Counted from the stretch's first letter, positions 7,917 through 14,227 are shown. The stretch: DNA of 17,833 nt from Minisyncoccota bacterium (GCA_028687085.1 JAQUAU010000017.1:1-17833); one strand, 5' to 3'. Numbers and translations are program-made. The notes: a model not told the origin generated them from the letters alone.

Positions 7917-8432
7917 TTATGCGCGTGAAGCGATGGTGAATTTGCGCGGATCGTCGCACAGGTCGGTGAAGGCGTGCGCCGCCTCCTTCAATTTGCCTGA
8001 CGAAGATTTGCCGAAGGAGATAACCTCTACCTGACACCCTTCGTTGAGGTCGAGATACTGGATGAGCGGGATAAAGTCGCCGTCGCCCGAGACAATGACG
8101 ACCGTGTCGAGCTTCGGCGCGAGCTTGACCGCGTCGATAGCGAGCCCGACGTCCCAGTCGGCCTTCTTGGCGCCGTCGGCGAAGATCTGGAGATCCTTCA
8201 CCTTGGTCTCGATGCCCATCTTAGTGAGTGCTTCAAAGAAGTTCGACTCTTCGCCACTCTCCGTCGAGATGACGTAGGCGATGGCGCGCACGAGCACGCG
8301 GCCGCCGACCGCCTCTTCGAGGATCTTGCCGAAGTTGACGCGCGCTTTATAGAGATGCTTCGCGCTGTGATAGAGATTTTGCGTGTCGATAAATACGCCC
8401 ACACGCTGAGCCGGATGTTTGATAACTGCCAT
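7917..8432 (-). CDS. NYN-domain (PIN-like, LabA/DUF88-type) putative ribonuclease
   Basis: The 171-residue protein is a single NYN domain, a PIN-like fold of metal-dependent RNases. The acidic active-site set is visible: D16 in VFIDTQNL (with N19), D94 and D100 in KADWDVGLAIDAVK, and D117/D119 in VSGDGDFIPLI. The order I-D-x-x-N, D-x-x-L-x-x-D, S-G-D-x-D-F is diagnostic of the LabA/TIGR00288 group. A role in RNA processing or decay is inferred from the family, and the substrate is unknown. It heads the minus-strand run leading to comM and lies downstream of rpsO, separated by a palindromic element. A promoter-like pair at 8463-8491 could give it separate transcription. The ATG at 8432 has no obvious SD. 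Confidence 0.88.
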   Translation of the reverse strand: MAVIKHPAQRVGVFIDTQNLYHSAKHLYKARVNFGKILEEAVGGRVLVRAIAYVISTESGEESNFFEALTKMGIETKVKDLQIFADGAKKADWDVGLAIDAVKLAPKLDTVVIVSGDGDFIPLIQYLDLNEGCQVEVISFGKSSSGKLKEAAHAFTDLCDDPRKFTIASRA

Positions 8433-8462
8433 ATAAATATGAGCTTATGAAAACAAGACTAT

Positions 8463-8491
8463 TAAATAGTAGCTATAGCGCTACTGTTCAA
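8463..8491 (-). promoter_or_regulatory. Possible promoter of the NYN gene
   Basis: On the minus strand TTGAAC (8491-8486) and TATTTA (8468-8463) are 17 nt apart. Initiation near 8456 would leave a leader of about 24 nt before the ATG at 8432. The -10 match is only moderate. Confidence 0.4.
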
Positions 8492-8506
8492 GCTTACCAC
8501 CTTCCC

Positions 8507-8629
8507 AAGACTTCGCGAAAAGCTTCAGATGCAAGGCGCGGGAGGAAGATTTTCGGAGACGTACTCAGATGTACGGCGAGAAAATCTTTGGGACCCGTAA
8601 CGCCGCAGATGAGACTTTTCGAAAGTCTT
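8507..8629. repeat. Nested palindromic element downstream of rpsO
   Basis: Three concentric inverted repeats share one centre. The outer arms are 8507-8522 and 8615-8629 (7 + 7 bp with a small internal loop). The middle arms AAGATTTTC (8546-8554) and GAAAATCTT (8580-8588) pair perfectly. The core CGTAC (8560-8564) and GTACG (8571-8575) pairs around TCAGAT. GGCG (8535-8538) and CGCC (8601-8604) add a further pairing. The outer right arm reaches the rpsO stop codon, so a transcript from rpsO would fold here. It may act as 3'-end stabiliser or attenuator, or be a REP-like interspersed element. It is not a classical terminator because no T-tract follows on the minus strand. Confidence 0.75.
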
Positions 8630-8894
8630 ACTTCTTCAGACCGAGTTTCTTGATCAGCGCGTTGTAGTGGCGCTTGTTGTTCGTCTCGAGATAGCGGAGG
8701 TGCGAGCGGCGGTCAGCGACCATCTGGAGAAGGCCCCGGCGAGAATGAAAATCCTTGGGGTTCTTCTTGAGGTGCTTGGCGAGCTCGTCGATCTGACGCG
8801 AAAGAAGCGCAACCTGAACCTCCGGCGAACCGGTGTCTAAGTCGTGCCGAGCGGTGCTTTTCATCACCGCCATCTTTTTCTTAGTCGTAAGCAT
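8628..8894 (-). CDS. rpsO: 30S ribosomal protein S15
   Basis: S15 binds the central domain of 16S rRNA early in 30S assembly and forms an intersubunit bridge. The 88-residue product carries the family signature: DTGSPEVQVALLSRQIDEL, then H-L-K-K-N-P-K-D-F-H-S-R-R-G-L-L-Q-M-V, and the ending YNALIKKLGLKK. The start chosen is the ATG at 8894, which gives the standard S15 length and has GGGA a few nt upstream. The open frame continues upstream without family similarity, and another ATG at 8873 is possible. A TATACT box at 8938-8933 would give a leader of about 32 nt. Its stop codon is inside the outer arm of the palindromic element, so expression and 3'-end structure may be linked. Confidence 0.95.
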   Translation of the reverse strand: MLTTKKKMAVMKSTARHDLDTGSPEVQVALLSRQIDELAKHLKKNPKDFHSRRGLLQMVADRRSHLRYLETNNKRHYNALIKKLGLKK

Positions 8895-8932
8895 GAGTCC
8901 CTGTACCCTACCATATCTTGCTAAAACGCGCA

Positions 8933-8938
8933 AGTATA
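8933..8938 (-). promoter_or_regulatory. -10 box (TATACT) of rpsO
   Basis: TATACT on the minus strand lies 38 nt before the rpsO ATG, with a normal-length leader that includes GGGA near the start. No consensus -35 is seen at 16-18 nt. Confidence 0.5.
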
Positions 8939-8973
8939 GCGGAATGCTTATTCTAAGTGCGCACAATGTTGAG

Positions 8974-8982
8974 TGGTAGAAT
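8974..8982 (+). promoter_or_regulatory. Extended -10 promoter (TGGTAGAAT) at the recombinase start
   Basis: TGG TAGAAT is an extended -10 element ending only 6 nt before the ATG at 8989. Initiation 7 nt after the box would fall on the A of the start codon, implying a leaderless mRNA. No -35 hexamer is needed for an extended -10, and none is seen. Confidence 0.55.
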
Positions 8983-8988
8983 GAGGGT

Positions 8989-9909
8989 ATGAATGCCGAG
9001 GCCGCGAAACGCCAATTTCTTGAATACATCGAGATAGAGCGCGGCCGCGCGGTGAAGACTATTGAAAATTACGATAGATATCTCTCCCGCTACTTCGAGC
9101 AGATGCACATTTCGAGCGTAAGCGACATCACCGAGCAGAATGTGCGCGACTTTCGTCTCTGGCTCAACCGACAGAAAGGCACGAAAAGCGACTCGATGAA
9201 GCGTCGCACCCAGAATTACTACATGATCGCACTCCGCGCCTTCCTCAAGTTCTTGCGGAAGCGTGATATCGACGCCATCAGCCCCGAGAAGATAGAACTT
9301 GCCAAACTCCCTGAGCGCCAGCTCGACCTTATCACCCCTTCCGAGCTCGAGCGGCTGATGAAGACGCCCGGCGAAGCGTATGCAAAAGAGACCGATGAAC
9401 ATAAAAAAATAGCGTACCTACGCGACGGCGCTATCCTCGAGCTCCTCTTCTCGACCGGGTTGCGCGTCTCTGAGCTTTGCGCCCTTAACTCTGACCTCGA
9501 CCTCTCGCGCGACGCGCTCTCGGTGCGCGGCCAGGGCGCGAAGGTGCGGGTCGTCTTTCTCTCTCCCGCTTCAAAGGAGGCGGTGCGCACCTATTTGAAA
9601 GCGCGCAAGGATATGGAGGAGGCGCTCTTTGTCGACGGCCGATCAGGCGCACTTCACCGCATAACTCCCCGCGACATCCAACGCCACCTGAAGGGGTACG
9701 TCGCGCGCGCCGGCATCACCAACGTCGTCACACCCCACACACTCCGCCACGCCTTCGCTACCGACCTGCTCTCCAATGGCGCCGACATCCGCAGTGTCCA
9801 GCAGCTCCTCGGCCACGCTTCTATCAACACCACGCAGATCTACACCCACATAACGGATTCCCATTTACGAGAAATACACAAGAAGTTCCATGGTCGCAAT
9901 CGTGTGTAG
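8989..9909 (+). CDS. xerC: Tyrosine recombinase, XerC/XerD-like
   Basis: The 306-residue protein is a site-specific tyrosine recombinase. The N-terminal SAM-like core-binding domain covers about 1-95 and the catalytic domain about 115-300. Catalytic residues are all present: R159 (STGLRVSELCAL), K185 (VRGQGAKVRVV), H250 and R253 (TPHTLRHAFATDLL), H276 (LLGHASINTTQIYTHI) and nucleophile Y285. The most likely job is chromosome dimer resolution at dif with FtsK. Patescibacteria often carry one such gene where other bacteria have XerC plus XerD. The gene is divergent from rpsO and the base composition matches its neighbours, so nothing marks it as a phage or island integrase. The start at 8989 is supported by the adjacent extended -10 box. 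Confidence 0.93.
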   Translation: MNAEAAKRQFLEYIEIERGRAVKTIENYDRYLSRYFEQMHISSVSDITEQNVRDFRLWLNRQKGTKSDSMKRRTQNYYMIALRAFLKFLRKRDIDAISPEKIELAKLPERQLDLITPSELERLMKTPGEAYAKETDEHKKIAYLRDGAILELLFSTGLRVSELCALNSDLDLSRDALSVRGQGAKVRVVFLSPASKEAVRTYLKARKDMEEALFVDGRSGALHRITPRDIQRHLKGYVARAGITNVVTPHTLRHAFATDLLSNGADIRSVQQLLGHASINTTQIYTHITDSHLREIHKKFHGRNRV

Positions 9910-9916
9910 CGAGACC

Positions 9917-9956
9917 TGCCCCGTAGCCAAGCATTCTGATGCTTGTGGTACTGGGG
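9917..9956 (+). other. Structured element after the recombinase gene (TGCCCCGTAGC motif, copy 1)
   Basis: Eight nt after the recombinase stop, TGCCCCGTAGC (9917-9927) is followed by a 6-bp hairpin (AAGCAT 9929-9934, ATGCTT 9939-9944). The flanks CCCCGTA (9919-9925) and TACTGGGG (9949-9956) can also pair. The same 11-mer followed by a hairpin occurs after the exonuclease III gene. Function is unknown. Confidence 0.5.
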
Positions 9957-9961
9957 TCCAC

Positions 9962-9988
9962 AAAAAATTCCACGGCAAATCCCGTGGA
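9962..9988 (-). terminator. Intrinsic terminator of the HEPN gene
   Basis: On the minus strand a 7-bp stem (9988-9982 with 9975-9969, TCCACGG/CCGTGGA) with a 6-nt loop is followed by ATTTTTTG. It lies about 24 nt after the stop of the 420-residue protein gene. Confidence 0.8.
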
Positions 9989-10011
9989 TGATTCTAGATC
10001 AGAACAAAGTC

Positions 10012-11274
10012 TTATTTCTTCAATATTTTCACGGCCGAAACAAAGTCAGTTCCGTAAATTTCTCTATATACCTTCGCAAATTCAGGCCGTTGTCTAACGG
10101 GCTCATACAGTGGATCTTCGTGATAATTTTCCTTGCCTATAAATTCACCCTCCTTACCGATTTTCCTCATCAGCTTAAAAGCATCTTCAAATCTGTCCTC
10201 AAGAATTGCGACAGCTAGCCGCAGTTCATTTCCTGCGGCAGTCCAATCGGTACTACCAATAATCTTCCGGGCAATATCCTCTTTCCCAGCGAGTTTATTC
10301 ACCAACGCCCTATTTATAGTAAAAAGTTTTCGATAAATCTCGGGGACTCCTACAAAATGTTCCGCCGCGAAACTGAGCAAGTCATCAGCGAGTTCGTACT
10401 TCTTGTGCTTAATAAGGTCAACAATTATGTCATTGTTGAAGAATGTGTTGGCTTCTTCTACTTCATCCTTGTTTGTATTTAGCTTCTCCCAAATGAGATA
10501 CGTCATCTTAACTGAAATCTTGTAGAGACACTCGTATGAATCTCTAAAATATGCCGAGTTGACATCGAGTTGTTTCCCTTGTTTCAACCCCTTTTTATGC
10601 GGACAGTTAATATCTTTGCAGTTCCTAATGTATTTCCTATTTGCGATTCCATTAGCGTGGACGAACAAATTTCGCCTTTCAGTTAATTCAGTAAAACAAG
10701 GGATTTCCTCTTTCAAACTTACGGACAACTCCACTCCAGTTTTCTTTTCAATCCATTCGATATGAAAGTTGTGCGACTTGAATAAAATCGAATCCACTTC
10801 TTCCTCGACTAGATATTCGACGATATCATCAATGGAATCAAAAAACTGTATTTCTTCAAACGAAAGTGACTTTTCTGGAGAAATTATTGTGGGATGTTCT
10901 TTTAAAATGGCTTTAATGAGAGATGCGACTATTAAGTCGTACTGGCTTACTAACGACACAAAGAGCGCCCTGGGTAGAGCCTCGAGAGCAGTCTTGGATT
11001 TGTTCCGTTCTTGCTTGATTTTTTCATATGTCCCTCTATCAACCGGATCTAGTTTGAAGTATGTCGTACCAGATTTCTTCCTGATGTTCTGGCCCTTCTT
11101 ATCTATGAATTCTTCAAGTTCTTTCGTTTCTTTCTCATGAAGTTTCTGCATAAGCAGAATCGCAATAACAGACTTTTCGAGACCTTCAATTTGAGTCAGA
11201 AAAAATTTTAGAGTCGCGCCAAAAGGGGTCTCTGTCCATTCAGACTTCTTAACTTCTTTCTTCTTTTTTGCCAT
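10012..11274 (-). CDS. HEPN-motif protein with helical C-terminal region (putative ribonuclease, possibly defence or toxin)
   Basis: The 420-residue protein is not a named family I can identify. Residues 195-215 read FTELTERRNLFVHANGIANRK, the HEPN signature R-N-x-x-x-H (R201, N202, H206), the catalytic motif of HEPN RNases in toxin-antitoxin, abortive-infection and CRISPR-linked proteins. Helices before it (about 100-125 and 140-185) fit the first HEPN helices. Residues 1-95 are lysine-rich and helical. Residues 280-375 look like TPR-type helical hairpins (ELADDLLSFAAEHF, EDAFKLMRKIGKE) that could bind a partner. The gene is clearly more AT-rich and lysine/isoleucine-rich than its neighbours, which suggests horizontal acquisition. 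It stands alone, with its own terminator and a TATAGT box 8 nt before the ATG. No antitoxin gene is adjacent. Confidence 0.75.
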   Translation of the reverse strand: MAKKKKEVKKSEWTETPFGATLKFFLTQIEGLEKSVIAILLMQKLHEKETKELEEFIDKKGQNIRKKSGTTYFKLDPVDRGTYEKIKQERNKSKTALEALPRALFVSLVSQYDLIVASLIKAILKEHPTIISPEKSLSFEEIQFFDSIDDIVEYLVEEEVDSILFKSHNFHIEWIEKKTGVELSVSLKEEIPCFTELTERRNLFVHANGIANRKYIRNCKDINCPHKKGLKQGKQLDVNSAYFRDSYECLYKISVKMTYLIWEKLNTNKDEVEEANTFFNNDIIVDLIKHKKYELADDLLSFAAEHFVGVPEIYRKLFTINRALVNKLAGKEDIARKIIGSTDWTAAGNELRLAVAILEDRFEDAFKLMRKIGKEGEFIGKENYHEDPLYEPVRQRPEFAKVYREIYGTDFVSAVKILKK

Positions 11275-11282
11275 TTCCGGGA

Positions 11283-11288
11283 ACTATA
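11283..11288 (-). promoter_or_regulatory. -10 box (TATAGT) of the HEPN gene
   Basis: TATAGT on the minus strand ends 8 nt before the ATG at 11274, so the mRNA would have almost no leader. It is divergent from the exonuclease III promoter, and both fit within 47 bp. Confidence 0.5.
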
Positions 11289-11309
11289 CCCCTAATGAAT
11301 GCACTAAGC

Positions 11310-11315
11310 TAGAAT
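11310..11315 (+). promoter_or_regulatory. -10 box (TAGAAT) at the exonuclease III start
   Basis: TAGAAT ends 6 nt before the ATG at 11322, the same hexamer and the same spacing as at the recombinase gene. Initiation on the start codon (leaderless mRNA) is predicted. No SD sequence is present. Confidence 0.5.
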
Positions 11316-11321
11316 ACCCAT

Positions 11322-12089
11322 ATGAAACTCGTTTCGTGGAACGTGAATGGGCTCCGGTCACTGGCGAAAGACGGGTACTGGGAATCGTTCTTGAAGGGCG
11401 CGAAGCCCGACATCTTCTGTCTCCAAGAGACCAAGGCCAACCCCGATCAGTTGTCTGAAGAATTTTTAGCCCCAGCGGGATACTCAGCATTCTTTTCTTC
11501 CTGTCAGATTCGAAAAGGCTACAGCGGCGTCGCGCTCTATTCAAAAGTTGAGCCTCTGAAGGTAATCTACGGCATGGGCATCCCCGAGTTCGACCAGGAA
11601 GGTCGATTTATCGGCGCAGAATATGAGGATTTTTGGCTCATCAATGCCTACTTCCCCAACGGCGGCAAGGGTCCTGAACGCATTGATTATAAATTGCGTT
11701 TCTACGATGCCTTTCTCACCTTTGCAGAAAAGCTCCGCAAGGAGAAGCCCGTCATCTTCTGTGGCGATGTGAACACTGCCCACGAAGAGATTGATCTCGC
11801 GAGGCCAAAGGAGAATGAAGAGAACACCGGCTTCCTCCCCGAAGAGCGCGCCTGGCTCGACGAGGTCATCGCCGCCGGCTACGTGGACTCCTTTCGTCAC
11901 CTTCACCCCAACACCAAGGAGGCATATAGTTACTGGGACGTCTTCACCCGCGCGCGCGACAGGAACGTCGGCTGGCGCCTCGACTACTTCTTCGTCGCAA
12001 GCGAATTCGTCAAACGTATTAAAAAGGCCGATATCCACCCCGACATCTTCGGCTCCGACCACTGTCCTATCTCAGTAACTCTGGGATAG
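11322..12089 (+). CDS. xthA: Exodeoxyribonuclease III / AP endonuclease
   Basis: The 255-residue protein belongs to the EEP nuclease superfamily, ExoIII branch. It nicks DNA 5' to abasic sites in base-excision repair and removes 3' blocks. Active-site residues are in their usual order: N7 (SWNVNGLR), E36 (LQETK), Y110 (NAYFPNG), D149 and N151 (GDVNTAHEEIDLARP), W218 and D221 (GWRLDYF), and D246-H247 (GSDHCPI). Length and order match bacterial ExoIII with no gaps. Composition returns to the GC-richer background, in contrast to the divergent HEPN gene. The ATG at 11322 has no SD but is placed 6 nt after a -10 box. Confidence 0.96.
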   Translation: MKLVSWNVNGLRSLAKDGYWESFLKGAKPDIFCLQETKANPDQLSEEFLAPAGYSAFFSSCQIRKGYSGVALYSKVEPLKVIYGMGIPEFDQEGRFIGAEYEDFWLINAYFPNGGKGPERIDYKLRFYDAFLTFAEKLRKEKPVIFCGDVNTAHEEIDLARPKENEENTGFLPEERAWLDEVIAAGYVDSFRHLHPNTKEAYSYWDVFTRARDRNVGWRLDYFFVASEFVKRIKKADIHPDIFGSDHCPISVTLG

Positions 12090-12125
12090 GAACTGTTTTC
12101 AGCCTCGAGTCTTCGAGAGGACTGA

Positions 12126-12170
12126 TGCCCCGTAGCAGGTACTCCTGCGAAGTGGGTACCATTACGGTGA
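12126..12170 (+). other. Structured element after xthA (TGCCCCGTAGC motif, copy 2)
   Basis: TGCCCCGTAGC (12126-12136) is followed by hairpin GCAGG/CCTGC (12135-12139 with 12144-12148), then GTGGGTACC. CCGTA (12130-12134) can also pair with a downstream TACGG. It resembles the element after the recombinase gene. The other bases between 12090 and 12184 show only a short CTCGA/TCGAG hairpin and no gene. Confidence 0.45.
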
Positions 12171-12184
12171 GCTAGGCAAAAGAA

Positions 12185-12211
12185 AAGAGCGGCGGGATAT
12201 CCGTCGCTCTT
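12185..12211 (-). terminator. Intrinsic terminator of the 144-residue protein gene
   Basis: An 11-bp stem with one G-T pair (12185-12195 with 12201-12211) and a 5-nt loop is followed on the minus strand by TTCTTTTG. It lies about 100 nt past the stop at 12311. The stretch 12212-12310 between them contains no supportable gene. Confidence 0.7.
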
Positions 12212-12310
12212 GTATGAAGCCTTTTGTTAGGTCTGCCTCGGAACCTGTCTCATCTACACGCGGAAGAGAATCGCGAAGGAGTTTTTGCGTCATCCTTGGG
12301 ACACTGACCA

Positions 12311-12745
12311 CTAGCGTGTTCGTCCTGTGGCCCGCTCAATCATTTCCGGCAAATTTCTCTGCCCAATGTGCCGAGTGTCCCATTCACTGGGTGGCACGGA
12401 ACTGATGAGCTCCCACACTGGTTGCAGGTCAGAAGGGGTAAGACGGGGCGTCTCGATAAGTTTCCCCGTCACGAAATCTCTCGGATCGTGCTCCCCTGCT
12501 CTGGACGCTTGCGTTAGGCGAACCGCGGTGAACAACATCTCACTCGTGCGGTCTCCGTTTGCGAGCTTGGCTCGAAGAAGTTCGGCAAAAGCTTTAACAG
12601 CTGCCCTTGCCTCTTCAATCTTGCCCTGCTCCAACTTGACGTGGAGCTCTCCGTGGAGAAGCCACATAACATAGTAGGGAGTGGCGGCGTCACGAAGGGT
12701 GTAGTTGTGTGTTGCACGGGTTTTGCTGAATTCGAATGCTTCCAT
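12311..12745 (-). CDS. Unknown 144-residue protein divergent from a TrmB-like regulator
   Basis: I do not recognise this protein. It is soluble and mostly helical. The middle (about 30-65, ELHVKLEQGKIEEARAAVKAFAELLRAKLANG) reads like one or two TPR-like helices, and the C-terminal third is loop-rich with several Trp/Pro (PVWELISSVPPSEWDTRH). There is no signal peptide or membrane segment. The start at 12745 is well supported by GAGGAGA about 8 nt upstream, the best SD in the window. A near-perfect promoter (TTGACA, 17 nt, TATGAT) drives it from 12841-12813. The divergent regulator and the palindrome over the -35 suggest it is its regulated target. A terminator follows at 12211-12185. Confidence 0.75.
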   Translation of the reverse strand: MEAFEFSKTRATHNYTLRDAATPYYVMWLLHGELHVKLEQGKIEEARAAVKAFAELLRAKLANGDRTSEMLFTAVRLTQASRAGEHDPRDFVTGKLIETPRLTPSDLQPVWELISSVPPSEWDTRHIGQRNLPEMIERATGRTR

Positions 12746-12812
12746 TTGATTCTCCTCAAGTTGGTTGCGGATGGTTCCGCGGATTGGTTCAAGGTTCTAA
12801 CTTACTGACACC

Positions 12813-12841
12813 ATCATAGCAGGATTGGTACTGATTGTCAA
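12813..12841 (-). promoter_or_regulatory. Near-consensus sigma-70 promoter of the 144-residue protein gene
   Basis: On the minus strand TTGACA (12841-12836) and TATGAT (12818-12813) are exactly 17 nt apart. The start would be near 12806, giving a leader of about 60 nt. The -35 overlaps the TGTCA half of a palindrome (12836-12855), the position expected for a repressor site. Confidence 0.8.
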
Positions 12842-12855
12842 TGTGTGTTATGACA
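12836..12855. promoter_or_regulatory. Putative operator 2 (TGTCA-N10-TGACA)
   Basis: TGTCA (12836-12840) and TGACA (12851-12855) form an inverted repeat. The right half continues as TATGACA, identical to a half-site of operator 1. The site overlaps the -35 of the minus-strand promoter. Confidence 0.5.
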
Positions 12856-12875
12856 GTATTTTATTACAAAAATGC

Positions 12876-12903
12876 TTGCAAGATATAGCTGGACTGGTAG
12901 AGT
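12876..12903 (+). promoter_or_regulatory. Promoter of the TrmB-like regulator
   Basis: TTGCAA (12876-12881) and TAGAGT (12898-12903) are 16 nt apart, with TGG directly before the -10 (extended -10). The start would be near 12910, only about 6 nt before the ATG and inside operator 1. Confidence 0.55.
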
Positions 12904-12921
12904 GTCATATATAGTATGACA
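12903..12921. promoter_or_regulatory. Putative operator 1 (TGTCATA-N5-TATGACA) over the regulator start
   Basis: A perfect 7-bp inverted repeat with a 5-nt centre covers the predicted transcription start and the ATG (12916-12918). Binding of the encoded regulator here would repress its own gene. Confidence 0.65.
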
Positions 12922-13683
12922 GCTAAAAAATTACCGAGAGAAGACCAGCCGCTCATAGACCAGCTCGCCGTGTGGGGGCTATCGAGGGCAGAGGCTGAGG
13001 TATATGTGTACCTGCTCCAGAAGACGGGTGAGAGCGGCGGGTCCAAAATAGCTGTCGGGACCGGCCTGCACCGGCAATATGTCTATATCGCCCTAGAGAA
13101 GCTTATAAACGCTGGCCTGGTCGAGACTGTAACCTTCGGGAAACACAGCAAATATAAAGCCCGCTCCCCTCTCGAGATCGAGAAGATAACACGTAAAAAG
13201 AGCATTGTTGCAAACGACCTTGTACACGAGTTAAACAAAATAAGCGCCATCCACAATGACCAGGATTTCGAGGTGCTCCAGGGGGCAAAGCAAATTCAGC
13301 AATACGAGATGGACTACGCGTATGAGAGTGTAGAGGGAGAAGAAGAATTTATCCTGGGAGGGCATTCCAAGGGGTTTGCCGACCTTATGGGCGACCAGCT
13401 CACGGAATATCTAACAGAAAAGAACGGCAAAGGAATAAAAGTCCTGTATCTAGGCTCTGGAAATGAGCGCGATTTCTATAAAACGTCTATCGGCCTCTTC
13501 CCCAACCAGGAATACCGATTTATGAGCAACCTGCCCCAAGGCGTTACCCATATGGTAGTCCGGAAAGACACCGTCCTTTTCTTCAGCTTCCTCACTCCCC
13601 CGCTCGTCTATGTGATCAAGTCAAAGACGGTTGCCGAGAACTACAAACAATTCTTTATGATGCTTTGGGATATGGCGAAATAA
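12916..13683 (+). CDS. TrmB-like winged-helix transcriptional regulator
   Basis: The 255-residue protein begins with a TrmB-type winged helix (about 12-75): LAVWGLSRAEAEVYVYLLQKTGESGGSKIAVGTGLHRQYVYIALEKLINAGLVETV shows the G-L-S/T-x-x-E-A-x-V-Y-x-x-L-L opening, the recognition helix and the wing. Residues 76-115 form a probable dimerisation helix. The remaining 140 residues (EFILGGHSKGFADLMGDQ, IKVLYLGSGNERD, FFSFLTPPLVYVIKS) fit the PLD-like ligand-sensing domain found C-terminal to such helices in TrmB-family proteins. The ligand is unknown. It is divergent from the 144-residue gene, and palindromes lie on both promoters. A perfect hairpin terminator follows 1 nt after the stop. Confidence 0.83.
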   Translation: MTAKKLPREDQPLIDQLAVWGLSRAEAEVYVYLLQKTGESGGSKIAVGTGLHRQYVYIALEKLINAGLVETVTFGKHSKYKARSPLEIEKITRKKSIVANDLVHELNKISAIHNDQDFEVLQGAKQIQQYEMDYAYESVEGEEEFILGGHSKGFADLMGDQLTEYLTEKNGKGIKVLYLGSGNERDFYKTSIGLFPNQEYRFMSNLPQGVTHMVVRKDTVLFFSFLTPPLVYVIKSKTVAENYKQFFMMLWDMAK

Positions 13684-13684
13684 T

Positions 13685-13715
13685 GCAAAAGCGCGGCAGG
13701 GGGCCGCGCTTTTGC
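13685..13715. terminator. Bidirectional hairpin terminator
   Basis: A perfect 13-bp stem (13685-13697 with 13703-13715) with loop AGGGG has A-rich left and T-rich right arms (GCAAAAGCGCGGC). It starts just after the regulator stop and also ends the converging gene at 13733. Confidence 0.85.
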
Positions 13716-13732
13716 TGAGGGAGAATGCGAGA

Positions 13733-14002
13733 CTAGTGGCCGACTTTTCCGCGGAGGCGGCTGGCGAGATCTTCAAACCGATTGACGAGAAGATTGGCCT
13801 GACGGCGAGCTTCTTCATCGTTTGGGTTCTGTTCGAGTCTTTCCATAAGCTCATCGAACGCCCCTTCGGGACCTACCTTTTCTACTAGCCTTTCTGTCGG
13901 ATCTACTTCTTTACTCGGATCCAGGTGAAAATCGGGGGAGATGTCCTTATGTTCTTCAAACCACTTCCCTCGCCCCGGCAACTCCATTCCTTCTCCGTTC
14001 AT
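13733..14002 (-). CDS. Small acidic helical protein, unknown function
   Basis: This 89-residue reading frame starts at the ATG at 14002. An upstream GTG at 14071 would add 23 hydrophobic residues but overlaps an inverted repeat and DnaA-box region, so I prefer the shorter form. The protein is charged and predicted helical in its second half (GAFDELMERLEQNPNDEEARRQANLLVNRFEDLASRLRGK), with a loop-rich first half. No motif is recognised. It could be a small adaptor or DNA-associated protein, but nothing shows that. It converges on the regulator and shares its terminator. No strong promoter or SD is visible. Confidence 0.6.
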   Translation of the reverse strand: MNGEGMELPGRGKWFEEHKDISPDFHLDPSKEVDPTERLVEKVGPEGAFDELMERLEQNPNDEEARRQANLLVNRFEDLASRLRGKVGH

Positions 14003-14061
14003 AGCAGTGTGTAGGTTATCTATACGAATAACTATCGGCACTATACACCTGTAAAAGACTA

Positions 14062-14092
14062 TAAAGGACACTTATCCACAGGGTGTCCTTTA
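14062..14092. promoter_or_regulatory. DnaA box inside a 10-bp perfect inverted repeat
   Basis: TAAAGGACAC (14062-14071) and GTGTCCTTTA (14083-14092) pair perfectly around an 11-nt centre. That centre contains TTATCCACA (14072-14080), an exact consensus DnaA box. It lies at the left edge of the 447-nt gene-free stretch 14003-14449, which also holds three parS-like sites and a terminator. Confidence 0.65.
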
Positions 14093-14227
14093 CAATGTCC
14101 TTGAGCACGCTAGTATCAACAAAGGACGGGATGCTCTTTCATAGATCTTTCTGTCGGCATTAATCTGTGATTACGAGGCCGCCTGCCTACATTCGCGATG
14201 ATTCGCGACACAAGCCCCCGCGCACGG

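Noticed and set aside
8447..8653. Plus-strand 68-residue reading frame over the rpsO 3' region
   Set aside because: It is the translation of the palindromic element and overlaps the rpsO stop. No SD and no protein-like pattern.
9943..10218. Plus-strand 91-residue reading frame antisense to the HEPN gene end
   Set aside because: It spans the minus-strand terminator and coding region. Shadow frame in AT-rich DNA.
12214..12405. Plus-strand 63-residue reading frame
   Set aside because: It overlaps the 3' end of the well-supported minus-strand 144-residue gene and has no start signal.
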